Below are positions 55,513 through 64,000 of a stretch of DNA of 64,000 nt, in pieces. The DNA lies in the NCBI GenBank assembly GCA_016214985.1, contig JACRMM010000030.1, positions 186,001 through 250,000 of the forward strand. Direction: 5' to 3'. Position 1 is the stretch's first letter. Every line of letters starts with the position of its first letter. The DNA comes from Deltaproteobacteria bacterium. GTDB lineage: Bacteria; Desulfobacterota; Deferrisomatia; Deferrisomatales; JACRMM01. The notes beneath the pieces are model-generated. The model saw only the letters and a program-made list of their open reading frames with translations, did no database searches and was not told where the DNA came from. A program made the translations under genes and the position numbers.

Positions 55513-55962
55513 TCAGCCGGCGATGGAGAGCCGGTGATCGTCCTCGGGGGCGGGCATGCGGCGATTCAGGGCCTGGGCGTCGTCGTCCAGGGGGACCTCC
55601 ATCTCGGCCCAGGCGTCCCGCAGGGTCTTGAGCGTGGGGAGGATCCCGTCCACGTGAGCCATGTCGTTGGTCATGTTGGCTTCGGTGATCTTCCGCATGA
55701 AGAAGATGTAGAGGTTCCAGAGGTTTGCCGCGATCTCGCCGCCCTTCTCCAGGTTCAAGGTCGCGGCGAGCTCCTCGACCACCGCGCGGGCCTTCTCGAA
55801 ACACTGAATCTTCTCTGGGATTTCGCCTCTGCCCAGGTGCTCCCTCGCCCGGCGCAGAAACTGGATTACCCCGTCGTAGGCTAGGACGATAAGCTGCTTT
55901 TGGCTCGTAACCGCGCTCGTCTGGGTCTTCGCGTACGCGTTGACACCGTATCCGTGGATCAT
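55513..55962 (-). CDS. fliS: Flagellar export chaperone FliS
   Basis: GVNAYAKTQTSAVTSQKQLIVLAYDGVIQFLRRAREHLGRGEIPEKIQCFEKARAVVEEL...LWNLYIFFMRKITEAN. Confidence 0.95.
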   Translation of the reverse strand: MIHGYGVNAYAKTQTSAVTSQKQLIVLAYDGVIQFLRRAREHLGRGEIPEKIQCFEKARAVVEELAATLNLEKGGEIAANLWNLYIFFMRKITEANMTNDMAHVDGILPTLKTLRDAWAEMEVPLDDDAQALNRRMPAPEDDHRLSIAG

Positions 55963-56002
55963 CCGACCACCTCCGTGTGGTCTCCCGAAGGAGCTGGGAG
56001 CT

Positions 56003-57934
56003 TCAATTGGAGCTCTTGGTGAGGGCGGCCAGGGCGTTGGTGAGGTAGCTGCCCTGGTTGTTGAGTTCGCTGATGGTCTGTTCCATCCGGTTGAACTGGG
56101 CGAGCAGGCTCTCTCGTCTGACTTCGAGGCGCGCTTCCATCTCCTTGATCTGTGTGGCGATGCTCTCGACGGATTTCGTCAGGCTCGACTGCTGAAGTCC
56201 TGCGACGCCCGAGAGGGGGTCGGTCAGGTTCGAGAGGTACTCGTCGAAGCGGGAGAAGATCCCCTTGGTCACGGTTACCGTGGACTCGGGCCCTGCGCCG
56301 AGCCCCCCGTCGAGCTCGACCAGGAGCTGCAGGCCGTCGGTCTTCGCGTTGCCCGAGTTGCCTTTGAGGATCTGACCCGTGCCCGTAGCGGGCTCCCCGT
56401 TGATTGTTCCTGCCACGTTCTGTCCTGTGCTCGCGGCGACGCCGGAGAGCTTGAGGGTCGTGAGGCCGCTTCCGCCGATCAGTTCTATCTTGGAGCTCGA
56501 CCCGTACCGGGCCGAGGTGATCGTGAGCGCGCCGGCCCCATCGGCCGCGACCGTGACCTTGCCCTGGAACGAGCCGTTGATCTTCGCCTGGATCTCGGCG
56601 GCGAGCGACTCCGCCGTGTAGTCGGTCTTGTGCGCCAGCGTGATGGTGCGCGGCGAAGCCCCGTCCACCGAAAGGGTGAGCTGGTCGTTCGCGGCGTCGA
56701 TCGAGAGCCCAGCCGCCGCGGTCCCGGTTGCGGCGGCTCGAGTGGCCACTTGGGTCACGTCCACTGCATAACCGGCGGTCGACTGCTGGGTCTTTGCGCC
56801 CGCGAAAACGAACGAGATCCGGGTGTTCGTCGAGTCCGCCCCCGTGCGAAAGAGGCGCATCGTCCCCTCGAAATCCTTCCCCATGGCCGTGGAGAGCTTC
56901 GAGGCGTCGAAGGAGAGCTTCCCCCCGTCGCCCACCGTGATCCCCACCGACGAGAGGGTGCGGTACTCGGAGTTGCTCGCCACGGTGCTCGAGACAAGGC
57001 TGCTAAGGCTTCGCTGCACGCCCATCAGGGTCGAGTCGCCCATGAGGATGCCGGCCACGTTCTTGTCCGAGTCGTAGGCGAACTGCTTGGAAATCTCGGC
57101 GGTGATGTCGTTGTAGGCGTCGACGAAGGCCTTCACCTTCTCGGCCACCGCGTCGCTGTTTCGCGAGACGGAGATCGTCACCGGCTTGCCGGGGTCGGCC
57201 GCCTTGAGGTCGAGGGCCACTCCCTTGATCAGAGTGTTGATCGTGTTCGAGGCCGAGTTCACGATGATGGCGCCGGCGCCCGAGCCGAGCTTGACCTGTG
57301 CGTCCTCGGCGGCCTGCACCGGGTTCTCGAGGTCGAAGGCCAGGTTGACCCCTTCGTCCTGGGTGATCGAGAGGGCGTTCTCCGCACCCGTGGCGTTGGC
57401 GGCCAGAAGGAGCCTGTAGCTTCCGCCCGTGCTCACCACCGAGGCTGTAACGCCGATTTTGGCGTCGTTAAGGGCCTTGGCGACCCCGTCGAGAGTGTTG
57501 TTGTTGGCGCTGAGGGTGAGGGTGTACGTTGCACCGCTACCCACTTGAATACTGAGGGCCCCTGTGCCGATGCTCGCGGTGCTGGAGTCGTAGTTCTGGG
57601 AGGCCACCTGGTGGGCCTTCGCCAGCTTCTCGACGGACACCGTGTAGGTGCCCGTGGGCGCTTCCAGGCTCGCCCGGGCCGTCAAGGTCGACTCGTTGGA
57701 GGAGGTCACCGTCTGGTTGTTCCAGGTGGCGAGCCGAGAGAGGTCGCCGGCCGCCACGCTCACCGAGAGGAGTTTGCTGTTGAGCACCTGCCACGTGTCC
57801 GCTTGGTTTTGGATGCGAGTCTGCTCCGCCTCCTTCAGGATCTTCGGCCGGCTCTCCACGGTGATGAGCTTGTCCACCGTCTCCGACGCCTTGATCCCGG
57901 TGGCAAGCCCCTCGAACGTGATCGTCCCTGCCAT
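56003..57934 (-). CDS. fliD: Flagellar filament capping protein FliD
   Basis: GTITFEGLATGIKASETVDKLITVESRP; FVDAYNDITAEISKQFAYDSDKNVAGILMGDSTLMGVQRSLSSLV; LTDPLSGVAGLQQSSLTKSVESIATQI. Confidence 0.95.
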   Translation of the reverse strand: MAGTITFEGLATGIKASETVDKLITVESRPKILKEAEQTRIQNQADTWQVLNSKLLSVSVAAGDLSRLATWNNQTVTSSNESTLTARASLEAPTGTYTVSVEKLAKAHQVASQNYDSSTASIGTGALSIQVGSGATYTLTLSANNNTLDGVAKALNDAKIGVTASVVSTGGSYRLLLAANATGAENALSITQDEGVNLAFDLENPVQAAEDAQVKLGSGAGAIIVNSASNTINTLIKGVALDLKAADPGKPVTISVSRNSDAVAEKVKAFVDAYNDITAEISKQFAYDSDKNVAGILMGDSTLMGVQRSLSSLVSSTVASNSEYRTLSSVGITVGDGGKLSFDASKLSTAMGKDFEGTMRLFRTGADSTNTRISFVFAGAKTQQSTAGYAVDVTQVATRAAATGTAAAGLSIDAANDQLTLSVDGASPRTITLAHKTDYTAESLAAEIQAKINGSFQGKVTVAADGAGALTITSARYGSSSKIELIGGSGLTTLKLSGVAASTGQNVAGTINGEPATGTGQILKGNSGNAKTDGLQLLVELDGGLGAGPESTVTVTKGIFSRFDEYLSNLTDPLSGVAGLQQSSLTKSVESIATQIKEMEARLEVRRESLLAQFNRMEQTISELNNQGSYLTNALAALTKSSN

Positions 57935-58048
57935 GACTGTTTCTCCTCCCCACGTGATCCTTCGTACCGCGACCGGTCTTCAGCCTCCGGCCTCGAGGTC
58001 TTGGCCTTCGAGCCTCCCAGCGTCCCGGCGTCCCAGCATCCCCGCTTC

Positions 58049-58405
58049 CTACCCCGTCTTGTCGATCAGTACGCCCACCATCTCACCGATCCGGGCGGAG
58101 AGCTCCAGGAGCTCCTTGGAAGGGATCGTCCGGAGCACCTCACCGGTCGAGTTGTCGAGCACCTCCACCATCATCCGCTTCGCGTCGGCCTGAAACGCGA
58201 ACTGGACGGTGGTTCCGCTTGCCTTGAGAAAGGCGTTCACTCCATCGGCCGCCTGCACCACCGCTTCGTCTGTCGACTCCTGAGGGGGCAACGCCCGCGG
58301 CGGTGCATCCTGGGTCGGTCGAGGTCCTTGCTGACCCGCCGACACGGCCTGCCGCGAGGGAGAGCCTCGAATCGAAATGTCTGCGCTAGCCATCACCGCG
58401 TTCAT
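58049..58405 (-). CDS. flaG: FlaG family protein
   Basis: VQFAFQADAKRMMVEVLDNSTGEVLRTIPSKELLELSARIGEMVGVLIDKTG. Confidence 0.92.
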   Translation of the reverse strand: MNAVMASADISIRGSPSRQAVSAGQQGPRPTQDAPPRALPPQESTDEAVVQAADGVNAFLKASGTTVQFAFQADAKRMMVEVLDNSTGEVLRTIPSKELLELSARIGEMVGVLIDKTG

Positions 58406-58429
58406 GAGTTGCCTCCTTGCGTCAAACCG

Positions 58430-58503
58430 GCGGCGTTTTCGCCGCCTCAGGTTTCAGGATGGCGAGGGAGGAGGGGAGGGCCGGTCCTTGGGCCCTCCCC
58501 TCC
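58430..58503 (-). terminator. Two tandem hairpins between flagellin and flaG
   Basis: Perfect 13-bp stem 58470-58482/58491-58503, then 7-bp ggcggcg/cgccgcc with tttt loop (58430-58447). Confidence 0.6.
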
Positions 58504-58512
58504 GTCAAGCCG

Positions 58513-60909
58513 TTACCCTCTCAGAAGGGTGAGAAGGTTGTTCGGTGCCTGATTGGCCTGGGCGAGCATCGCTGTGCCAGCCTGCATCATGATCTGGTAC
58601 TTGGTGAACTGTGCCATCTCGGCCGCCATGTCGGCGTCGCGGATCGTCGACTCCGAGGCCTGCAGGTTCTCCGAGGACACCCGCAGGGTGTCGAGGTTGG
58701 CCTCCAGGGTGTTCGCCTGGAAGGCGCCGAGATTGCCTCGGATCGTCGACACCTGGTCGATGGCCGCGTCGATCATTACGATCGCGTCCTGGGCTCCCTT
58801 GGCCGTGGTGACGTCGATGTCCGCCAGGCTGGCGAAGTTGCTCGAGATGCCTGCCAGGTCGGAGTCGGCGTCGGCGTTCGCCTTCACGGCGAGGCTTGCG
58901 GCCGATATATCTTGGACGCCGATCTTCACCGTTTGGTCCTGGTTCGCGCCGATCTGGAAGACCAGGGACTTGTCCTCCAGGCTGACATTCGAGGTCCCTG
59001 CCACCAACGTGGTCCCAAAGTTCACTTTCAGGGTGTTCGGGCCGCCATTGTTCGTGGTCGCGCCGTCGGCGAGGTCCACACGGTTCTGGCCTGCGGTCAC
59101 ATCGACCCAGCTGCCGGCGCCGCCGCTCGCGCTGCTCAGCCGGGCCTGGTAGGCCGTCTGCACCACGGCGATGGTGCCGGAAGCGCTGAGGTTCGCGGTG
59201 GTCACGCCGCTGACGTCCAGCGTCACCGAGTCGTTGGCCGCCCCGGTCGCGGTGGCGGTCGTGGACGTGCTGTGGAAGGCGCCGCCGCCCACGGTGTTGC
59301 CGTCGACGACGAGTTTCGCGGCGCTGGCGCCCAGATCGACGGTGAAGGCGTCCGCTGCCTTGTGGTAGCCGGCCCCGACCGTGAACTGGAAGTTGAAGTC
59401 CGACCCGGCGGCTGTCCAGGTGCCAGCGTTGTTCGTGAAGGTGACCCCCGAGACGGTCGCCCCGGTGGTGGCGTTCTTGAGCACGAAGTCGCCGGCGACC
59501 AAGGCGCTGTCGAGCTTGTTGTTCGCGAGCTCGACCTTGTAGCTCGCCCCGGCGGTCCCCGAGTAGTAGCTGCTGGCGCCCAGAGTGGTCGTGACGGTGG
59601 CGGCCGTGCCCGTGAACTTCGCCAGGTTGATGACGTCGCCGCCCGTGAAATCGGAGAGGGCGGCAGCGGCGAGGTTCAGGTGGACGTTGTCGGCTCCGTT
59701 GGCCACCGTGAGATCGATCTGGCTGGCGAAGTCGCTGTAGAGAGCGACGTTCGAGCCGGTGTCGAGCTTGATCCCCAGATTGCTGGCGGTGACAGCCAAC
59801 GTAACGGTGTCGCCGGTCACCCCGGCTCCCGAGACGGCCGCGGCGTTGTTGAAAGTGATGCTGTTCGTCCCCCAAGAGAGGGTGCGGGTCGTGAAGTTCC
59901 AGGCCGCGGCTACGGCGCCGCCGCCGTCGGTGGCTACCGTGAGTCCGCCGCTGGCGACGTTGGTCGTGGCCAGGTTGACGCCGTTACCGCCGGCCGCGAC
60001 GGCGACCACCAGGGAGGCGCCGGTGCCCACGAACTTCTCGGTGCCGGCGGCCAGGTCGACCGCGATGGTCCCTGTGTTGCCTCCACCCAGCGTGGCGGTG
60101 TTCACGGAGTCGGCCGTCGCGCCGGAGAACGTCACCGTGTGGGCTCCGGCAGTGGCCAGCGTGCCGGAAAGATACGTTGCGCCGGTGGGGTTCGTGCCCA
60201 CGACCTGGATGCCCGAGGCCAGGGTCTCGGTCGCTCCCTTGGCCAGCGTCTCCAGGGCGCCGGTGAAGGACAGGGTGTGGGTTCCGGTGGAGAGGCTGCT
60301 CGAGACCGGGGAGGAGTCGCCACCCACGTAGGCGAGCCCCATGTCGGTCAAAGTGGTGCCGGCCGTGACCGAACCGGCTGTCTTCACGCCCACCGCGATG
60401 GCGTAGGCGCCGTCCGCCGCGTCGGCCGAGACCACGCTGCCCACGCCGTTGGCCCGGCTGTCGAAGGTCGTCTGGAGGGCGTTCGAGCCGTCGAGAAGCT
60501 TCTTCGTGCCGTACTGCGTGTTGCTCGCGATGCGGCTGATGGTCTCCAGGATGTTCGTCACCTCCGCCTGGTTGGCCGCGAGCATCTTCGCGTCGGCCGT
60601 GGCCGAGTTGGCCGAGTCGAGGGCCAGGCCCCGCATCTTGTCCAGGAGCGAGTGCACCTTGTCCAGAGCGCCTTCAGCGGTCTGGATCATGGAGACGCCC
60701 TTCTCGCTGTTGGTGATCGCGGCCTTGAGGCCGGCGACCTGGGCGCGCATCTGCTCCGAGATGACCAAGCCGCTCGGGTTGTCCGCGGCCTTGTTGATCC
60801 GCAGCCCCGAGGAGAGCTTCTCCATCGTGGCGCTCATCGAGCGGTCAGTCTTGTTGAGGTTGCGCCAGGCGTTGAGGGACGTGATGTTCTGGTTGATCAT
60901 GAGAGACAT
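58513..60909 (-). CDS. Large flagellin (about 799 aa) with extended central domain
   Basis: MSLMINQNITSLNAWRNLNKTDRSMSATMEKLSSGLRINKAADNPSGLVISEQMRAQV... and C-terminal NLQASESTIRDADMAAEMAQFTKYQIMMQAGTAMLAQANQAPNNLLTLL. Confidence 0.96.
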   Translation of the reverse strand: MSLMINQNITSLNAWRNLNKTDRSMSATMEKLSSGLRINKAADNPSGLVISEQMRAQVAGLKAAITNSEKGVSMIQTAEGALDKVHSLLDKMRGLALDSANSATADAKMLAANQAEVTNILETISRIASNTQYGTKKLLDGSNALQTTFDSRANGVGSVVSADAADGAYAIAVGVKTAGSVTAGTTLTDMGLAYVGGDSSPVSSSLSTGTHTLSFTGALETLAKGATETLASGIQVVGTNPTGATYLSGTLATAGAHTVTFSGATADSVNTATLGGGNTGTIAVDLAAGTEKFVGTGASLVVAVAAGGNGVNLATTNVASGGLTVATDGGGAVAAAWNFTTRTLSWGTNSITFNNAAAVSGAGVTGDTVTLAVTASNLGIKLDTGSNVALYSDFASQIDLTVANGADNVHLNLAAAALSDFTGGDVINLAKFTGTAATVTTTLGASSYYSGTAGASYKVELANNKLDSALVAGDFVLKNATTGATVSGVTFTNNAGTWTAAGSDFNFQFTVGAGYHKAADAFTVDLGASAAKLVVDGNTVGGGAFHSTSTTATATGAANDSVTLDVSGVTTANLSASGTIAVVQTAYQARLSSASGGAGSWVDVTAGQNRVDLADGATTNNGGPNTLKVNFGTTLVAGTSNVSLEDKSLVFQIGANQDQTVKIGVQDISAASLAVKANADADSDLAGISSNFASLADIDVTTAKGAQDAIVMIDAAIDQVSTIRGNLGAFQANTLEANLDTLRVSSENLQASESTIRDADMAAEMAQFTKYQIMMQAGTAMLAQANQAPNNLLTLLRG

Positions 60910-61100
60910 GAGATTTCCTCCATGAAGGGCGGGGCGGGGAAGCCCCAGCGGTTTCGTTCCGGCGTCCTTGCCGTGTGCCACAGTTTGAAGGGCGTGGCGC
61001 CCCCGGAAGGCTTACGGCCCCTTCCACGGCCTCGAGTTGATGCGTTTCTGTGCCCGGACTTCACCTCCTTTCGCAAAGTGGAAACCATGCTCTGACCCTC

Positions 61101-61127
61101 TTATCGGCGGGCCTTGGCCCGACTTGA
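61101..61127 (-). promoter_or_regulatory. Candidate FliA (sigma28) promoter TCAAGTCG-N11-GCCGATAA for flagellin
   Basis: Perfect -10 GCCGATAA formed by the last codons and TAA stop of the TPR gene; 5/8 -35; consensus spacing. Confidence 0.7.
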
Positions 61128-61628
61128 GGGCGACGAGAGATCTTTTTCGATCTCCGCGATCCTCTCCATGAGCTCAGGCTGGCCCGGGGCGAGGCGGTCC
61201 GCCTCCCGGTAGGCCTCGCCTGCGGTGGCAGGAGATCCCGCCGCCCGGTGCGCGTCGCCGATCAGGAGCAGCGCTGCCGGGGCCTGCGCAGGATCGAAGA
61301 GCGCGACCGCCTCGGCGAAGGAAAGCGCGTCTTCGCAGCGTCCGTTGCGGAGCAACAGGGCACCGAGTGCCAGGATTGCGTCGGACCGCGACCGATCTGC
61401 CTCTGCCACGCCTTGCAGCAGCGCGAAGGCTTCGGCGTCCTGACCCAACTCGGCGAGAGTCAGGCCGAGGGCGACGCGTAGCTCCGGGTGCTCGGGGTGG
61501 GAGGCGAGCGCCGCGCGTAGAAGCGCTTCGGCCGCCGCGCCGTGGCCCCGCTCCCGCAGTCGGGCCGCCTCGTGAGTCACCTCTTGCGGATCGCCCGCGT
61601 CGGGCGGGGATATGGCGTTCGAGTTCAT
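61101..61628 (-). CDS. TPR protein encoded between two flagellin genes
   Basis: TPR-like repeats RLRERGHGAAAEALLRAALASHPEHPELRVALGLTLAELGQDAEAFALLQGVAEAD. Confidence 0.85.
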   Translation of the reverse strand: MNSNAISPPDAGDPQEVTHEAARLRERGHGAAAEALLRAALASHPEHPELRVALGLTLAELGQDAEAFALLQGVAEADRSRSDAILALGALLLRNGRCEDALSFAEAVALFDPAQAPAALLLIGDAHRAAGSPATAGEAYREADRLAPGQPELMERIAEIEKDLSSPSSRAKARR

Positions 61629-61648
61629 GGTCCTCTCCTTGGGCGGCC

Positions 61649-61682
61649 CACGGCCCGGCGCGTTTCCTCGCGCCGGACCGTG
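61649..61682 (-). terminator. Hairpin downstream of second flagellin (terminator-like or mRNA-stabilising)
   Basis: 14-bp stem cacggcccggcgcg/cgcgccggaccgtg (one G-U on the minus-strand RNA), 6-nt loop, no U tract. Confidence 0.5.
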
Positions 61683-61713
61683 AAACCGGGGTCGGTCGCG
61701 ACGCGCCCGGGGC

Positions 61714-64000
61714 CTACTGGAGCAGCTTCAGCAGATTCTGCGGCATCTGGTTGGCTTGGGCAAGCATCGCCGTGCCGGCCTGCATCATGATCTGGTACTT
61801 GGTGAACTGTGCCATCTCGGCCGCCATGTCGGCGTCACGGATGGTGGACTCCGAGGCCTGCAAGTTCTCGGAAGCCACCCTCAGGCTGTCGAGGTTGGCC
61901 TCGAGGGTATTGGCCTGGAAGGCGCCGAGCGTGCCGCGGATCGTGGACACCTGGTCGATGGCCGCGTCGATCATCACGATCGCGTCCTGGGCACCCTGGG
62001 CGGTGGTGATGTCGATGTCGGCCAGACTGTCGAAGCTGCTCGTGATGTTCGCCAGGTCGGAGGTGGAGTCGGCGTTCGCCTTTACGGCGAGGCTCTCAGC
62101 CGCCAGGTCCTGGATGGCGATCTTCACCGTCTGGTCCTGGTTCGCGCCGATCTGGAAGACCAGCGACTTGTCCTCCAGGCTGACATTGGAGGTTCCGGCG
62201 GCCAACGTGCTCCCGAAGTTCACCTGGAGGGTGTTCGGGCCGCCGTTGTTCGTGGTCGCGCCGTCGGCGAGGTCCACGCGGTTCTGCCCTGCGGTCACGT
62301 CGACCCAGCTGCCGGCGCCGCCGGCGGCGCTGCTCAGCCGGGCCTGGTAGGCCGTCTGAACCACGGCGATGGTGCCGGAGGCGCTGAGGTTCGCGGTGGT
62401 CACGCCGCTGACGTCCAGCGCCACCGAGTCGTTGGCCGCCCCGGTCGCGGTGGCGGTCGTGGAGGTGCTGTGGAAGGCGCCGCCGCCCACGGTGTTGCCG
62501 TCGACTACCAGTTTTGCGGAGCTCGCTCCCAGATCGACGGTGAAGGCGTCCGCTGCCTTGTGGTAGCCGGTCCCGACCGTGAACTGGACGTTGAAGTCCG
62601 ACCCGGCGGCTGTCCAGGTGCCAGCGTTGTTCGTGAAGGTGACCCCCGAGACGGTGGCGCCGGTGGTGGCGTTCTTGAGCACGAAGTCGCCGGCGACCAG
62701 GGCGCTGTCGAGCTTGTCGTTGACGAGCTCGACCTTGTAGCTCGCCCCGGCCGTACCCGAGTAGTAGCTGCTGGCGCCCAGGGTGGTCGTGACCGTGGCG
62801 GCCGTGCCCGTGTACTTCGCCAGGCCGATGGTCTTGGCGCCCGTAAAGGCGGAGACTGCGGTGCCGGAGAGGTTCAGGTGCACGTTGTCGGCCCCGTTGG
62901 CCACGGTGAGATCGGTCTGGCTGGCGAAGTCGCTAAAGAGGGCGACGTTCGAGCCGGTGTCGAGCTTGATCCCCAGGTTGCTGGCGGTGACGTCAAACGT
63001 GAGCGTGGCGGCGCCGGTCGTCGCCCCGGCAATGCCGGACGTTCCGTTGAAGTCGATGCTGCTAGTGCCCCAGGTGAGAGTCTGCGTTGTCTGGTTCCAG
63101 GACGCGGCCACAGCGGGAGCAGCGCCCTCGGAGACGGTAAGGAGCCCGCTTCCCGAAGTGATGCCGGCTACGTTGCTGAAGTCGGCTACGCCGGTAACGT
63201 TCAAGACGAGGGCAGCGCCGGTGTATGCCCCGACGTATTTCTCCGTCCCGGTCAGGCTGACCGCGGCGGTTCCTATCCCCGCCCCAGCACCGGCCGCGCT
63301 GGTCACCACGTCGGCCGTCGTCCCGGAGAACGTCACCGCGTGGGTCCCTTCCGCGGCCAGCGAGCTCGAGACCAACGTCGCCCCTGTGGTGTTGGTGCCC
63401 GTGACGGCGACACCCGAGCCCAGGGTCTCGGTGGCGCCCTTGGCGATGGTCTCCAGGGCGCCGGTGAAGGACAGGGTGTGGGTGCCGGTGGAGAGGCTGC
63501 TCGAGACCGGGGAGGAGTCGCCGCCCACGTAGGCGAGCCCCATGTCGGTCAGGGTGGTGCCGGCCGTGACGGAGCCGGCCGTCTTGACGCCCACCGCGAT
63601 GGCGTAGGCGCCGTCGGCCGCGTCGGCCGAGACCACGCTGCCCACGCCGTTGGCCCGGCTGTCGAAGGTCGTCTGGAGGGCGTTCGAGCCGTCGAGAAGC
63701 CTCTTCGTGCCGTACTGGGTATTGGCCGCGATCCGGCTGATGGTCTCCAGGATGTTCGTCACCTCGGCCTGGTTCGCCGCGAGCATGTTCTTGTCGTTCA
63801 CGGCGGAGTTGGCCGAATCCAGCGCGAGGCCGCGCATCTTGTCGAGGAGCGTGTGCATCTTGTCCAGGGCGGCCTCGGCCGTCTGGATCATGGACACGCC
63901 TTTCTCGCTGTTCTGGATGGCGGCCTTCATTCCCGCTACCTGGGCGCGCATCTGCTCGGAGATCACGAGTCCGCTTGGATTGTCGGAGGCTTTGTTGATG
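61714..64000 (-). CDS. Second large flagellin, 5' end beyond window edge
   Basis: Same N- and C-terminal flagellin domains as 58513-60909; track ORF begins mid-protein (ISEQMRAQV...) and reading continues past 63966. Confidence 0.95.
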   Translation of the reverse strand, partial: INKASDNPSGLVISEQMRAQVAGMKAAIQNSEKGVSMIQTAEAALDKMHTLLDKMRGLALDSANSAVNDKNMLAANQAEVTNILETISRIAANTQYGTKRLLDGSNALQTTFDSRANGVGSVVSADAADGAYAIAVGVKTAGSVTAGTTLTDMGLAYVGGDSSPVSSSLSTGTHTLSFTGALETIAKGATETLGSGVAVTGTNTTGATLVSSSLAAEGTHAVTFSGTTADVVTSAAGAGAGIGTAAVSLTGTEKYVGAYTGAALVLNVTGVADFSNVAGITSGSGLLTVSEGAAPAVAASWNQTTQTLTWGTSSIDFNGTSGIAGATTGAATLTFDVTASNLGIKLDTGSNVALFSDFASQTDLTVANGADNVHLNLSGTAVSAFTGAKTIGLAKYTGTAATVTTTLGASSYYSGTAGASYKVELVNDKLDSALVAGDFVLKNATTGATVSGVTFTNNAGTWTAAGSDFNVQFTVGTGYHKAADAFTVDLGASSAKLVVDGNTVGGGAFHSTSTTATATGAANDSVALDVSGVTTANLSASGTIAVVQTAYQARLSSAAGGAGSWVDVTAGQNRVDLADGATTNNGGPNTLQVNFGSTLAAGTSNVSLEDKSLVFQIGANQDQTVKIAIQDLAAESLAVKANADSTSDLANITSSFDSLADIDITTAQGAQDAIVMIDAAIDQVSTIRGTLGAFQANTLEANLDSLRVASENLQASESTIRDADMAAEMAQFTKYQIMMQAGTAMLAQANQMPQNLLKLLQ

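Noticed and set aside
61072-61087. Sigma54-like TGG-N10-TTGC (TGGTTTCCACTTTGCG) before flagellin
   Set aside because: Spacing fits -24/-12, but only the GG/GC cores match and a better FliA promoter lies just upstream.
55940-61095. Very long plus ORFs (870 and 892 aa)
   Set aside because: Complementary frames of fliD and flagellin, repetitive Gly/Val/Arg translation; no start signals.
1-64000. CRISPR arrays, tRNA/rRNA genes, prophage, defence islands, obvious riboswitches
   Set aside because: None recognised by eye; a formal Infernal/tRNAscan/CRISPR search was not possible.

Overview
High-GC, gene-dense chromosomal window, probably from a deltaproteobacterial-type (Desulfuromonadota/Deferrisoma-like) bacterium; that assignment is inference from gene content. 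Contents from left to right: DeoC and an FGGY kinase; a REP-associated (Y1/RAYT) transposase with tandem repeats upstream; TesB; a PPC/DUF296 protein; a class II ribonucleotide reductase; a response regulator-histidine kinase; a large PKD+RCC1 lipoprotein; GspA/GspB-like proteins. Next is a long minus-strand, translationally coupled cluster (cheD-HDOD-phoH-PBP1-pabB-pabC-DUF362-hyuA-HDAC), then a cytidylate-kinase-like protein, a TPR protein, an HD-GYP protein, bioY and iorAB. A lipid-scavenging/beta-oxidation locus follows (VolA-like lipase, FadL, FadE, FadA, FadN, TetR, FadD). The window continues with a QTMAN-like glycosyltransferase, DUF362, CarD, PIN/TRAM, IspDF and PilZ, and ends in a late flagellar cluster (FliN, FliM, FliA, FlgN/FliT-like, FliS, FliD, FlaG and two very similar large flagellins flanking a TPR gene). 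I found no CRISPR array, rRNA, tRNA or obvious defence system, and no clearly novel multi-gene system. The best leads are regulatory: a FadR-type palindrome at a consensus promoter of fadD, a BirA-like operator on the bioY promoter, several FliA (sigma28) promoter matches including one driving an HD-GYP gene, and a probable ATT start codon for fliA. The FadL/VolA-like/Fad module and the mosaic flagellin pair are also worth a second look.
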